Shown one piece after another: positions 25,742 to 33,302 of a stretch of 64,000 nucleotides of DNA. Every line of letters begins with the position of its first letter. Positions within the stretch are counted from its first letter, which is position 1. The notes beneath the pieces are model-generated. The model saw only the letters and a list, made by a program, of their open reading frames with translations, was not told the origin of the DNA and made no database searches. The position numbers were made by a program, and so were the translations under genes. Source of the DNA: Bhargavaea massiliensis (GTDB lineage Bacteria; Bacillota; Bacilli; Bacillales_A; Planococcaceae); contig NZ_JAHBCJ010000002.1 of the NCBI RefSeq assembly GCF_018390575.1, forward strand, positions 82,811 through 146,810. Direction: 5' to 3'.

Positions 25742-26542
25742 ATGAACAACGAAAACTTTGAAAAGGTCGCCGTCCTGCGCCGGCCACTGGAATCGGGCAG
25801 GCAAAGCCCGATGAACCTATCCGGGATCTTTGTATTTGGTGCCTTTCTTCAGGCCGGGCTATATGCGGCAGAATATTATATTGTCGGGTATTCGACCGAC
25901 CATCCGTATAAGGAAGAGATCTTGCGGTGGCATTTTTGGGTGAGTGCGGTCTTGATTGTCCTGGGCCTGGTCCTGGCCATTCCCTTCGTTTATAAAAGGT
26001 TTGAAAAGCTCCAGTACTTAATCAGTGTCTTGTATTCCCAGAATCTTTTTGGAGTGTCCTTCTATATTTGTGCACTGTTCGTTGCCACGGACAGGAAGTT
26101 CGGGGCATCGGCTGATTCGATCATGACATTTACATGGACCACATTACTTGTAGGGCTTTTCATATTCCTTCTGACATCCGCCCGGTTCATTTGGAAAATC
26201 CGCAAGGGCGACTATCGCGAAGGCTCCAGAAGCGACCAGATGCGGGCACAGTTTGAATACAAATCCTACCTTCCCGCAGCTACGGTTGCCGGTCTTGGGA
26301 TCTTCTTCATTATCCAGTATGTAATCCGGCAGTCGGGGATGGAGGAACTGGGTACTCTGGTGTTCCTGTTGATCGGATTTGGCATCTTCTACACCATGTT
26401 GTTTGTTCTTCCTGAGCAATTAGCCATCTTCTATTACAAACTGCGTTATCGCAGCTTCAACTTTGAGGGACGGCCATACTTGGTTGAATCGGTAGATGAA
26501 GACGAGGCAGAAGAACTTTTTGGAGATTCGCATTACAGATAG
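25742..26542 (+). CDS. Six-helix membrane protein, array copy 1 (probable cognate immunity protein)
   Basis: 266 residues, starting 13 bases after the LXG stop. A short cytoplasmic N terminus holds RRPLESGRQSPMNLSG. About six hydrophobic helices follow, with the conserved loop HPYKEEILRWHFW, QNLFGVSFYICAL in helix 3, RKGDYREGSRSDQMR before helix 5 and LPEQLAIFYYKLRYRSFNF at the end. It is the longest C-terminal tail of six paralogues. I do not recognise a named family. Position directly after a membrane-active LXG toxin points to an immunity protein, but this is inference. Confidence 0.75.
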   Translation: MNNENFEKVAVLRRPLESGRQSPMNLSGIFVFGAFLQAGLYAAEYYIVGYSTDHPYKEEILRWHFWVSAVLIVLGLVLAIPFVYKRFEKLQYLISVLYSQNLFGVSFYICALFVATDRKFGASADSIMTFTWTTLLVGLFIFLLTSARFIWKIRKGDYREGSRSDQMRAQFEYKSYLPAATVAGLGIFFIIQYVIRQSGMEELGTLVFLLIGFGIFYTMLFVLPEQLAIFYYKLRYRSFNFEGRPYLVESVDEDEAEELFGDSHYR

Positions 26543-26564
26543 AATTTATAAAGGATGTGGAGGC

Positions 26565-27017
26565 ATGGCAATGGAACGGCGTCCGCTCGTGTTTGACCGC
26601 GTGCTGACTTATCAGACAGAGCAACGGAAAGCAGATTGGCAGGAGCCTATAAGCGCTTTGGAAACACTTCTTCTGGATAAAGGCGTCTACCAGAACGGTC
26701 CCATCTTCTTCACATTCCAAGGGGAAGAAGGAGCGGAATCGGGAACATTTACGTATTATTTGCCGGTCAGCGAACAGATGACAATTGAAGAAGATAACGG
26801 TTTCGGCTATATGGAGCGTTTCCATTCCGGGGATGCGCTCGTTATGCGACAGGCAGAACAGGAAGCGGATTTTGATGCCGCTTTCGCCAAAGTCCAAGCT
26901 TATGCTGAACAGGAGGGCATCGTCCTCGGCAATACTTATTACTGTGTGCTGATCGATGTGTATGGCGACATCATCATCGACCTCGCTGTTCCGGTTGAAG
27001 GCGGCCGTCCGGAATGA
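26565..27017 (+). CDS. DUF5085-like small protein A
   Basis: 150 residues, soluble, opening with ERRPLVFDRVLTYQTEQRK, then YLPVSEQMTIEE and GNTYYCVLIDVYGDIIIDL. The pattern of alternating strands and helices recalls DUF5085/GyrI-like effector-binding folds present in Firmicute LXG loci. Start at 26565 (MAMERRP) is chosen by comparison with the paralogue at 30108 (MAIERRP); ATG at 26571 is better spaced from TGGAGG. It overlaps the following gene by 4 bases. Role in the toxin module is unknown. Confidence 0.65.
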   Translation: MAMERRPLVFDRVLTYQTEQRKADWQEPISALETLLLDKGVYQNGPIFFTFQGEEGAESGTFTYYLPVSEQMTIEEDNGFGYMERFHSGDALVMRQAEQEADFDAAFAKVQAYAEQEGIVLGNTYYCVLIDVYGDIIIDLAVPVEGGRPE

Positions 27018-27466
27018 ACATCACAGAGAACCGGATGATCCGTCATCGCAATGTCGCTTCGAAGCGGTACAGCTTTGTACCTGCAGAAATCGGTCTTGCC
27101 TTTGAAGATTTTCGGGCTATCCTGCAGACCTACGGTGCAAATGTAGACGGCCGGCTGTTCTTTACGATGCTGAACGAGCCGATAGCCGAAGTAATGACCG
27201 CCGAACTGCATATGGGCATCAAAGAGGACAACCTGACTATCCCGGCGGAGGAAGAAGTTATATTCCGCAGTTACTTCGAAGTAAAGGGCCTTTCTAAAAT
27301 CCGTCTGAGGGACGACTTTGATGAACAATCACAGGTTGCCTACTGGGCGCTTTACGATCATGTGAAGAAGGGTAGCCTGCAGCAGAAGACACCGGTCTTC
27401 GTGGAGTACAAGCAGGCCCCGGATGGCAGTACATATGTGGAAATGAGCGTGGGTGTCAGCGGATAA
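27014..27466 (+). CDS. DUF5085 family protein B
   Basis: 150 residues with VASKRYSFVPAEIGLAFEDF at the N terminus, LFFTMLNEPIAEVMTAEL in the first half and EVIFRSYFEVKGLSKIRL later. This closely fits my memory of DUF5085 proteins encoded beside LXG toxins. It appears distantly related to the preceding gene. It is the last gene of the continuous T7SS/cargo operon; a strong terminator starts 32 bases after the stop. Confidence 0.68.
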   Translation: MNITENRMIRHRNVASKRYSFVPAEIGLAFEDFRAILQTYGANVDGRLFFTMLNEPIAEVMTAELHMGIKEDNLTIPAEEEVIFRSYFEVKGLSKIRLRDDFDEQSQVAYWALYDHVKKGSLQQKTPVFVEYKQAPDGSTYVEMSVGVSG

Positions 27467-27498
27467 TTCTCCTCTGGAGGTGCTGAGCGAATCGGCCT

Positions 27499-27537
27499 AA
27501 AAAGCATCGTCAACATTTGTTGCACGATGCTTTTTAT
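27499..27537 (+). terminator. Strong terminator closing the T7SS/LXG operon
   Basis: AAAAAGCATCGT (27499-27510) pairs perfectly with ACGATGCTTTTT (27524-27535), with a T tract. It separates the operon from the five downstream paralogues. Confidence 0.9.
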
Positions 27538-27627
27538 CATTTGAACTGTGTGAAACCCCTGAGCAAGATGGCATCGAAGACTTTGACGTTGACTCTGGAA
27601 GGCGGGTGTTTGGAAGGAGAAAATAGT

Positions 27628-28401
27628 ATGCTCAAAGAACAAGATGTATTTGTGTTAAGAACGCCGCTTGTATCGGGCCTGCAAAGTCCGATGAACTTAT
27701 CCGGAATCCTAGTATTAGGCGCTTTTTTACAAGCTGGATTATATGCTTTGGAATTCTATGTCATAGGATATTCAAGTGCTCATCCACTAAAAAACGGTAT
27801 TCTTAAGTGGCATTTCTGGACTAGTTTAATTTTAATTGGGCTTGGTATCGTTTTTGCGTTACCTATTGTATATAGGAAGTTTGAGAGATTGCAGTATCTG
27901 ATCAGTATTGTATTCTCACAAAATCTGTTTGGTGTTTCCTCCTACATCCTGGCTTTATTAGCTGTTACAGACATAGAAGCTGGTTTGTCGGATGCTTCCT
28001 TGATGACGTTCACTAAGGTTACTCTATTTGCGGGGATTTTCGTCTTCCTCCTCACGTTCCTTCGTTATATATGGAAAATCAGGAAGGGGGATTATCGGCG
28101 AGAATCGAGAAGTGAACAGATACGAAAGAAATTCGAATATAAGTCCTCCTTGCCTGCGGCTGCCGTTGCCGGTCTTGGCCTCTTCTTTATCCTCCAATAT
28201 GTTCTAAGGAACCTGGGATTAGGGGATCCAAACCAGCTCATCATCATTTTCATTGGTTTTGCTGTGTTTTACACGATGTGTTTTGTGCTTCCGGAGCAAC
28301 TCATCATTTTGTATTGCAAACTGCGTTTCAGCAGCTTTAACTTTAAAGGGCAAACGTATTTAGATGAAGTCACACATGATGGTGAAACTGAAAAGAGTTA
28401 A
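27628..28401 (+). CDS. Six-helix membrane protein, array copy 2
   Basis: 257 residues; ATG at 27628 preceded by GGAAGGAG (the longer frame from 27517 runs through the terminator and is rejected). It is the closest relative of copy 1: SGLQSPMNLSGILVLGAF, QNLFGVSSYILAL, RKGDYRRESRSEQIR and LPEQLIILYCKLRFSSFNF all match. The N terminus (MLKEQDVFVLR) is shared with copy 3. Codon use is visibly AT-richer than in the secretion genes. Probable variant or orphan immunity protein; no toxin gene accompanies it. Confidence 0.75.
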   Translation: MLKEQDVFVLRTPLVSGLQSPMNLSGILVLGAFLQAGLYALEFYVIGYSSAHPLKNGILKWHFWTSLILIGLGIVFALPIVYRKFERLQYLISIVFSQNLFGVSSYILALLAVTDIEAGLSDASLMTFTKVTLFAGIFVFLLTFLRYIWKIRKGDYRRESRSEQIRKKFEYKSSLPAAAVAGLGLFFILQYVLRNLGLGDPNQLIIIFIGFAVFYTMCFVLPEQLIILYCKLRFSSFNFKGQTYLDEVTHDGETEKS

Positions 28402-28522
28402 ATGTTCGGATATCCGTTTCATAGCTAGGAGATACCGTACCGAAGAAGCAGGTTACATAGGCGCCTTGATTGCAATTTGCTGTGTGATGATTCTTAGAGG
28501 AATTCTGCAAAGGATAAGTTAA
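28379..28522 (+). CDS. Candidate 47-residue single-helix peptide
   Basis: A short frame overlapping the end of copy 2 in another frame: it opens MVKLKRVKCSDIRF, is basic for 20 residues, then has a hydrophobic helix GYIGALIAICCVMIL and ends in ILQRIS. It has no clear ribosome site but could be coupled to the copy 2 stop. It fills the gap before copy 3. It may be real, a remnant of a lost gene, or chance. Confidence 0.25.
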   Translation: MVKLKRVKCSDIRFIARRYRTEEAGYIGALIAICCVMILRGILQRIS

Positions 28523-28551
28523 GGCTGGTTTCATTAAGGAGGGAAGCAGCT

Positions 28552-29310
28552 TTGCTCCAAGAAAAAGATGTGTTTGTGTTAAGAAAGCCGCTTGAATCGG
28601 GGCGGCAGAGTCCCAAAGCTTTAGGGGGAATTTTGTTCATTTTTACGTTTTTCCAGGCAGGCCTGTTCGCGTTAGAATATTATGTTGCGGCGGACGGGAC
28701 GATCCATCCTATGAAAGAGCAAATCTTGGAAGTACACTTTTGGATCACTGCTGTACTTTCTCTATCAGCATTGGTGTTCTCCTCACCGTTTATCTATAAA
28801 AAAGCAGAGCGAATTCAGTATTTAGTCTTGATTTTGATCAGCCAAAACACGGCGGGTGTCATCCTCCCGATATGCGCACTGTTCACTATGGGAAACGAGC
28901 GTTCGGATGCCACTGTTGCTTCAATCTTAACAGCCACATGGGTGGTACTTTCAGCAGGATTGCTGATTTTTGTATTAACAGCAATCCGTTTCTGGAAAAA
29001 ACTTAAAAGAGGTGATTATAGGGAGGGGACAAAGGCTGACATACAGAGAGAAGCCTTGGAATACAAGTCTTTTGCACCCATGGCCACTGTTGCCGGGCTG
29101 GGACTATTTTTTGTCTTGCAATATACAATTAGAATGTCCGGTTGGGCAAGTATGGAGGATATGATGTTAATTGTAATAGGTATTGGCATTTATTTTGCTA
29201 TGATGTTTATCCTGCCGGAACAATTATTTATCCTGTATTGTAAATATCGGTTTAAGAGCTTTAATTTTTCTGAATCCGGCAGACTTAAACAGGTAGAAGA
29301 AATAAGCTGA
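28552..29310 (+). CDS. Six-helix membrane protein, array copy 3
   Basis: 252 residues with a TTG start preceded by AAGGAGGG at ideal spacing. It shares RKPLESGRQSPKALGGI, the HPMKEQILEVHFW loop, SQNTAGVILPICALF (diverged from QNLFG), RGDYREGTKADIQR and LPEQLFILYCKYRFKSFNF with the others. About six membrane helices. AT-rich like copy 2. The same ribosome site and first codons are duplicated as a relic before copy 5. Confidence 0.75.
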   Translation: MLQEKDVFVLRKPLESGRQSPKALGGILFIFTFFQAGLFALEYYVAADGTIHPMKEQILEVHFWITAVLSLSALVFSSPFIYKKAERIQYLVLILISQNTAGVILPICALFTMGNERSDATVASILTATWVVLSAGLLIFVLTAIRFWKKLKRGDYREGTKADIQREALEYKSFAPMATVAGLGLFFVLQYTIRMSGWASMEDMMLIVIGIGIYFAMMFILPEQLFILYCKYRFKSFNFSESGRLKQVEEIS

Positions 29311-29356
29311 AGGAAGACCGGAAATTATGATCAGTAGCGTTAACTAAGGAGATTCT

Positions 29357-30100
29357 ATGCTTAAGCTAAATACGCAGTCGGCAGAGAAGTTTATTGTCTT
29401 CAGAAGACCGTTAGAATCAGGGCGCCAAAGTCCTGCCAACTTAGCAGGTAATATGATCTTGGGGTCGTTTCTGTCGGCCTTTATGGTTGCCATGGAGTAT
29501 TTCTTTGCAGTTTCCGGAACTGCACATCCATGGCAGGAAGAGATATTGGCTGCCCACACATGGTTCACAGGGATCTTGATTGGCTTATCATTGATTTTGA
29601 CGATTCCAAAGATCTATAAAAAGGCTGAGAAGCTCCAGTATTTTGTCTCAATCCTTGTTTCACAAAACCTTTTTGGTCTATCCATTTATATCTGGGCACT
29701 CCTTTTGATATCAGAAGAAGGAAACGGAATGTCAGCAGAGTCCATTCTGGAAGTAACCCGGTGGACACTAGCCGTGGGTGCAATTGTACTTGTACTGACA
29801 TTTGTTCGTCTGATCGTAAGGATAAAAAGGGGCAAGTACCGGGTAGGATCGGCCCAAGATGAAAGTCGAAGCAGCTTTGAATATAAATCCCATTTGCCGG
29901 CAGCTATAGCCGGAGGGTCTGGGCTGTTCTTTATCCTCCGTTATCTGATCACCCATTCAAACTATATTGGTGCTGACAAGCTTCTGATTATTTTCTTTGG
30001 CATTTTCCTGTTCTATGTGATGCTGTTCATTTTGCCGGAACAGCTGGTGATCCTGTACTGCAAATTCCGGTTCAAGAGTTTTAACTATTACACGAAATGA
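29357..30100 (+). CDS. Six-helix membrane protein, array copy 4
   Basis: 247 residues; AAGGAGA precedes the ATG. Conserved elements: RRPLESGRQSPANLAGN, QNLFGLSIYIWALL, KRGKYRVGSAQDESR and LPEQLVILYCKFRFKSFNY, ending in NYYTK exactly as copy 5. About six membrane helices. It is followed after 7 bases by the chimeric DUF5085-like gene, repeating the membrane-protein/DUF5085 gene order seen after copy 1. Confidence 0.75.
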   Translation: MLKLNTQSAEKFIVFRRPLESGRQSPANLAGNMILGSFLSAFMVAMEYFFAVSGTAHPWQEEILAAHTWFTGILIGLSLILTIPKIYKKAEKLQYFVSILVSQNLFGLSIYIWALLLISEEGNGMSAESILEVTRWTLAVGAIVLVLTFVRLIVRIKRGKYRVGSAQDESRSSFEYKSHLPAAIAGGSGLFFILRYLITHSNYIGADKLLIIFFGIFLFYVMLFILPEQLVILYCKFRFKSFNYYTK

Positions 30101-30107
30101 AAGAGAC

Positions 30108-30692
30108 ATGGCGATTGAACGGCGCCCGCTCGTCTTTGATCACGTGCTGACGTATCGGACAGAACAGCGGAAGACGGACTGGCAGGAACCTCTTGGTCTG
30201 CTTGAGTCATTCGTGCTCGACAAAGGGGTCTACAAGAATGGGCCGGCTTTCTTCACATTTGTTCAGGAACCGGAAGAAGAATCAGCAGGCACGCTCAGAG
30301 GAGCTTTATTCGGTCTTGAAAAGTGGGCTGCCGAGAATCCTGACGGGGGAATCGAACAGGATTTCAGCATTCAGGTGCTCGGGGTGACGGCGAACTCATC
30401 GATGCTATTCGTCGCGATCAACCGGCTCGGCGTCCCTGTTATAGATGTCTCTTTTGTTTACTCACTGGGGCTGCGGAGTGGGGAATGGATATGGAACCGG
30501 TTCCGGGTCCATCTTTCCGAAGATCAGGTGGGAGTGATCATGCCGGACCGCGCCATGCCGTTTCTGATTGACCTTTCTCCTGAGCAGGAAGCGCTGTTCG
30601 ACCGGATGACAGAAAGCAATCAGACCGGGAGATGGAGTTCTTTACATATGATCGGACAGAGTAAAGTCAGGAGAGGAAAAAACTGCAGGTGA
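30108..30692 (+). CDS. Chimeric DUF5085-like protein
   Basis: 194 residues. The first 55 or so (AIERRPLVFDHVLTYRTEQR, then LDKGVYKNGPAFFTF) are nearly identical in pattern to the gene at 26565. The rest (FSIQVLGVTANSSMLFVAIN ... LIDLSPEQEALFDRM) has no counterpart there. This looks like a recombinant between a DUF5085-like gene and another sequence. The last codons overlap a terminator stem, which supports fusion at the 3' end. The ribosome site is weak (AAAGAG), suggesting coupling to copy 4. Function unknown. Confidence 0.6.
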   Translation: MAIERRPLVFDHVLTYRTEQRKTDWQEPLGLLESFVLDKGVYKNGPAFFTFVQEPEEESAGTLRGALFGLEKWAAENPDGGIEQDFSIQVLGVTANSSMLFVAINRLGVPVIDVSFVYSLGLRSGEWIWNRFRVHLSEDQVGVIMPDRAMPFLIDLSPEQEALFDRMTESNQTGRWSSLHMIGQSKVRRGKNCR

Positions 30693-30725
30693 GCCCGAGA
30701 ATACCGGCGGCTGCAGTTTTTCTTT
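30677..30725 (+). terminator. Terminator overlapping the end of the chimeric gene
   Basis: AAAAACTGCAG (30677-30687) pairs with CTGCAGTTTTT (30711-30721), followed by a T-rich tract. The upstream arm is inside the last codons of the gene. Confidence 0.7.
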
Positions 30726-30771
30726 ATTCGACCGTCATCAAGGGGCTGGGTTCATAAAGGAGGAGACAGCT

Positions 30772-30816
30772 TTGCTCCAAGAGAAAGAAGTGTTTATGAG
30801 AGGGTTAGAGATATGA
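30772..30816 (+). pseudogene. Relic start of a copy 3-like gene, possible leader peptide
   Basis: AAGGAGGAG and TTGCTCCAAGAGAAAG reproduce the ribosome site and first codons of copy 3. The frame continues for 14 codons (MLQEKEVFMRGLEI) and stops at a TGA that overlaps the ATG of copy 5 (ATGA). It is a duplication scar that may now act as a coupled leader for copy 5. Confidence 0.6.
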
Positions 30817-31556
30817 ATAACACTGAGCAAATTGAAGATCAGAGAAACTACGCAGCCCTCCGCAAACCCCTGGAATCAGGAAGGCAAAGCCCCCAGAACC
30901 TTGCGGGTAATATGGTGCTAGCTGCAGTTCTCCAGGGAGGACTGTATGCTTTGGAGTATTATGTCTTTGCTTATGCAACCGATCATCCATGGAAGCGTCA
31001 GATTCTGACGGGACATTTTTGGTTCACCGCTATTTTGATAGCCCTGTCATTGATTTACTCACTGCCTGTTGTGTATAGGAGAAGCGAGAAAGTGCAGTAT
31101 TTGGTCAGTATCTTGGTTTCTCAGAACCTGTTTGGAATCACATTTTATATCTGTGCACTTTTATTAATAGCAGAGGAGACGGATTCTTCAGCTGAATCGA
31201 TGATTACCTTCACCTGGATAAGCCTGACGTTCGGCCTATTAGTGTTTCTGCTGGTTTTTGCAAGGTTCATCAGGAAAATCCGGCGGGGAGATTATCGTGA
31301 GGGGTCCCGTCAGGAATCGATGCGTGAGACGATTGAGTACAAAAGTTATCTCCCTGCTGCAACTGTTGCCGGACTCGGGATATTTTTCATCCTGCAATAT
31401 GTGATCAGGCAAAACGGATGGAAGGATTTTGACAGCCTCGTCTTTGTTCTTATCGGTTTTGGCTTATTCTATGTGATGCTGTTTGTCCTGCCGGAGCAAT
31501 TGGTCATCCTGTATTGCAAGTTCCGGTTCAAAAGCTTTAACTACTACACCAAATGA
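30813..31556 (+). CDS. Six-helix membrane protein, array copy 5
   Basis: 247 residues, ATG inside ATGA overlapping the relic leader. Conserved: RKPLESGRQSPQNLAGN, ATDHPWKRQILTGHFW, QNLFGITFYICALLL, RRGDYREGSRQESMR and LPEQLVILYCKFRFKSFNY. It resembles copy 1 in helices 1-5 and copy 4 at the C terminus, so it may be mosaic. GC-richer than copies 2-3. Probable immunity paralogue. Confidence 0.75.
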   Translation: MNNTEQIEDQRNYAALRKPLESGRQSPQNLAGNMVLAAVLQGGLYALEYYVFAYATDHPWKRQILTGHFWFTAILIALSLIYSLPVVYRRSEKVQYLVSILVSQNLFGITFYICALLLIAEETDSSAESMITFTWISLTFGLLVFLLVFARFIRKIRRGDYREGSRQESMRETIEYKSYLPAATVAGLGIFFILQYVIRQNGWKDFDSLVFVLIGFGLFYVMLFVLPEQLVILYCKFRFKSFNYYTK

Positions 31557-31644
31557 ACATTCCAGTCCTTATCGCTTAGACGGGACGCTTATGTTATCTT
31601 TTTGATATTCAGGAAAACATGGTCGGTTGAAAGGCGGGTGGCCC

Positions 31645-32370
31645 GTGAACAGTAATGATTTTGAAGTATTGAGAAAGCCGTTTATCTCGGGCAGGCAGAG
31701 TCCGTCCAAATTGGGAAGCATTTTGCCGCTGGCAGCAGTTGCCCAGACGGGTTTGTATGCGCTGCAGTATTGGGTCACATCCGCTCAAACCGTACACCCG
31801 AAAAAAGATGATATCTTGCAATGGCATTTCTGGATCACAGCCCTTCTCGTGGCCCTGTCATTGATCTATTCCATCCCGCCGGTTTATCGCAAGTTTGAAA
31901 GGGGACAATATCTAATATCCATTTTGGTTTCACAGAATATCTTTGCAGTGAACGGATATCTTATAGCTTTGTTTATTCTGGGCCTGAATGGGACAGGGAT
32001 TTCACCACAGCGCCTGATGACGACCACTTGGATCACGTTAGGGATTGGAGCCGCTGTTTTTCTTCTCTCAGCTATTAGGTTCCGGAGCAAGCTGAAAAAA
32101 GGGGCTTACCGTGCAGGAACAAGAGTGGATCAGGCAAGGGAGAATCTTGAGTACAGGTCCTATTTGCCGATAGCTATAGCTGCGGGTCTCGGCATTGTCA
32201 TCATCATACAGTCCTACATCCGAGCAACCGGCCTTGAGGGGCTCAATGAAATGACGGCAATTATTCTTGGGCTGGCAAGCTTTTATGTCATGCTCGTTGT
32301 TCTTCCGGAACAGCTCGTTATTCTTTACTGCAAGTATTGCTATCCTGAATTTAACTTCTATATAAAATGA
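31645..32370 (+). CDS. Six-helix membrane protein, array copy 6
   Basis: 241 residues from a GTG preceded by AAAGGCGGGTGG; the frame is open from a TTG at 31627, which is less likely. Most diverged copy: RKPFISGRQSPSKLGSI, SQNIFAVNGYLIALF, KKGAYRAGTRVDQAR and LPEQLVILYCKYCYPEFNF. It is the last member of the array. A repeat element and a terminator follow. Confidence 0.73.
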   Translation: MNSNDFEVLRKPFISGRQSPSKLGSILPLAAVAQTGLYALQYWVTSAQTVHPKKDDILQWHFWITALLVALSLIYSIPPVYRKFERGQYLISILVSQNIFAVNGYLIALFILGLNGTGISPQRLMTTTWITLGIGAAVFLLSAIRFRSKLKKGAYRAGTRVDQARENLEYRSYLPIAIAAGLGIVIIIQSYIRATGLEGLNEMTAIILGLASFYVMLVVLPEQLVILYCKYCYPEFNFYIK

Positions 32371-32396
32371 ACAATTGAATTGAAAATGATTAGCGT

Positions 32397-32510
32397 GGTT
32401 GCTTGCAGTGGAGGCGCGGACTCCTGCGGAAAAGGAAGGGCGGAAAGACCCTGCAAGGGACTTGATGCCTTCCCCGCGGAAAGCCTGCGCCGGAACGTAA
32501 AGCAACTGCA
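32397..32510. repeat. Intergenic repeat element (copy B)
   Basis: A GC-rich stretch with ACTCCTGCGGAAAAG and CCGCGGAAAGC in the core and imperfect outer arms (TTGCTTGCAG / AAGCAACTGCA). It resembles the short elements scattered between genes in Bacillaceae and the elements at 3298 and 45117. Confidence 0.5.
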
Positions 32511-32573
32511 CATTATGGATGTTAATTTGTTTAATCGATTCTATATACTAATATCATGATTATCGGAAATGCC

Positions 32574-32610
32574 AAAAGCACCGTGCGGATATATCCGCGC
32601 GGTGCTTTTG
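32574..32610. terminator. Bidirectional terminator after the array
   Basis: AAAAGCACCG and CGGTGCTTTT form the stem base, extended by GCGGA/TCCGC around ATATA, with A and T runs on the two sides. It serves convergent copy 6 and the XRE-cupin gene. Confidence 0.85.
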
Positions 32611-32621
32611 TTCGGAATTCG

Positions 32622-33152
32622 CTATTGGATGCCCTTCTCGGAATGGACCGCAATGAGCAGAATGGCCTCGGTGTCTCCGATGTTTTTCACAAAGTGAGGC
32701 ACGCTTGCGTTCCAACTGAATGAATCGCCTTCTTCGGCAATGATTGAGTCCTCTCCCTGTTCGGCCAGGACGATTCCTTTCAGGACGATATGAGCCTCTT
32801 CGCCTTCGTGGGCGATCGCTTCTCCGGTCGAGGCACCTGGCGGCAGTTCGATGTGCATCATCCTGAGACCGCTTTGGGAAGTGAGGTGCTCGATCTTGAT
32901 ATCATTAAACGATGTGTACACCCGCTCGGCTTTCCTCACGACTTTCATATGCTCCTTTTTCTCCAAGAGCAGGTAGGGGAGCGGAACATCCAGGAAGGCC
33001 GCGATGGACTGCAACGTATTCAGGGAGGGCGATGTATGGTCGTTCTCGATGTTGCTGATGAACCCTTTGGACAGACCTGTCTGCTCGCTCATCTGTACGA
33101 TCGTCAGCCCTTTCCGTTTGCGGATTGCACGTATTTTGGAACCGATCTCCAT
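32622..33152 (-). CDS. XRE-family regulator with C-terminal cupin sensor
   Basis: 176 residues. Residues 1-65 are an XRE helix-turn-helix (IGSKIRAIRKRKGLTIVQMS, then LSKGFISNIEN). The C-terminal half is a cupin (HEGEEAHIVLKGIVL, EEGDSFSWNASVPHFVKN). This is the usual form of one-ligand metabolic regulators of the SutR/PuuR type. ATG at 33152 has AGGGAGGG upstream; the longer frame from 33221 crosses the operator region. It is divergent from the GTP cyclohydrolase operon and probably controls it through the palindromes between them. Confidence 0.87.
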   Translation of the reverse strand: MEIGSKIRAIRKRKGLTIVQMSEQTGLSKGFISNIENDHTSPSLNTLQSIAAFLDVPLPYLLLEKKEHMKVVRKAERVYTSFNDIKIEHLTSQSGLRMMHIELPPGASTGEAIAHEGEEAHIVLKGIVLAEQGEDSIIAEEGDSFSWNASVPHFVKNIGDTEAILLIAVHSEKGIQ

Positions 33153-33195
33153 ATCCAGCCCTCCCTGAAATCTTGATTTTGCATATAATCGTAAC

Positions 33196-33218
33196 ATGGA
33201 TAAATTGACGTTATCCAT
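33196..33218. promoter_or_regulatory. Operator-like palindrome between XRE-cupin gene and the ribA-like operon
   Basis: ATGGATAA-N7-TTATCCAT, perfect 8-bp arms. TTGACG inside it (33205-33210) is also a plausible -35 of the plus-strand promoter, with a weak -10 near 33228. A further half site TTATCC lies near 33270. Confidence 0.6.
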
Positions 33219-33302
33219 CATACAGTGTTATTTTATAGAAAACAAATATTCATGTAAGAATACTTTATCCAAGTATACATCCCATTAGAATGATCAATCT
33301 AA

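Noticed and set aside
27517-27627. N-terminal extension of array copy 2
   Set aside because: It would start inside the terminator hairpin; GGAAGGAG and ATG at 27628 match the N terminus of copy 3.
25742-32370. Array considered as a prophage or transposon insertion
   Set aside because: No transposase, integrase, terminal repeats or target duplication were found around it; tandem duplication explains the scars better.
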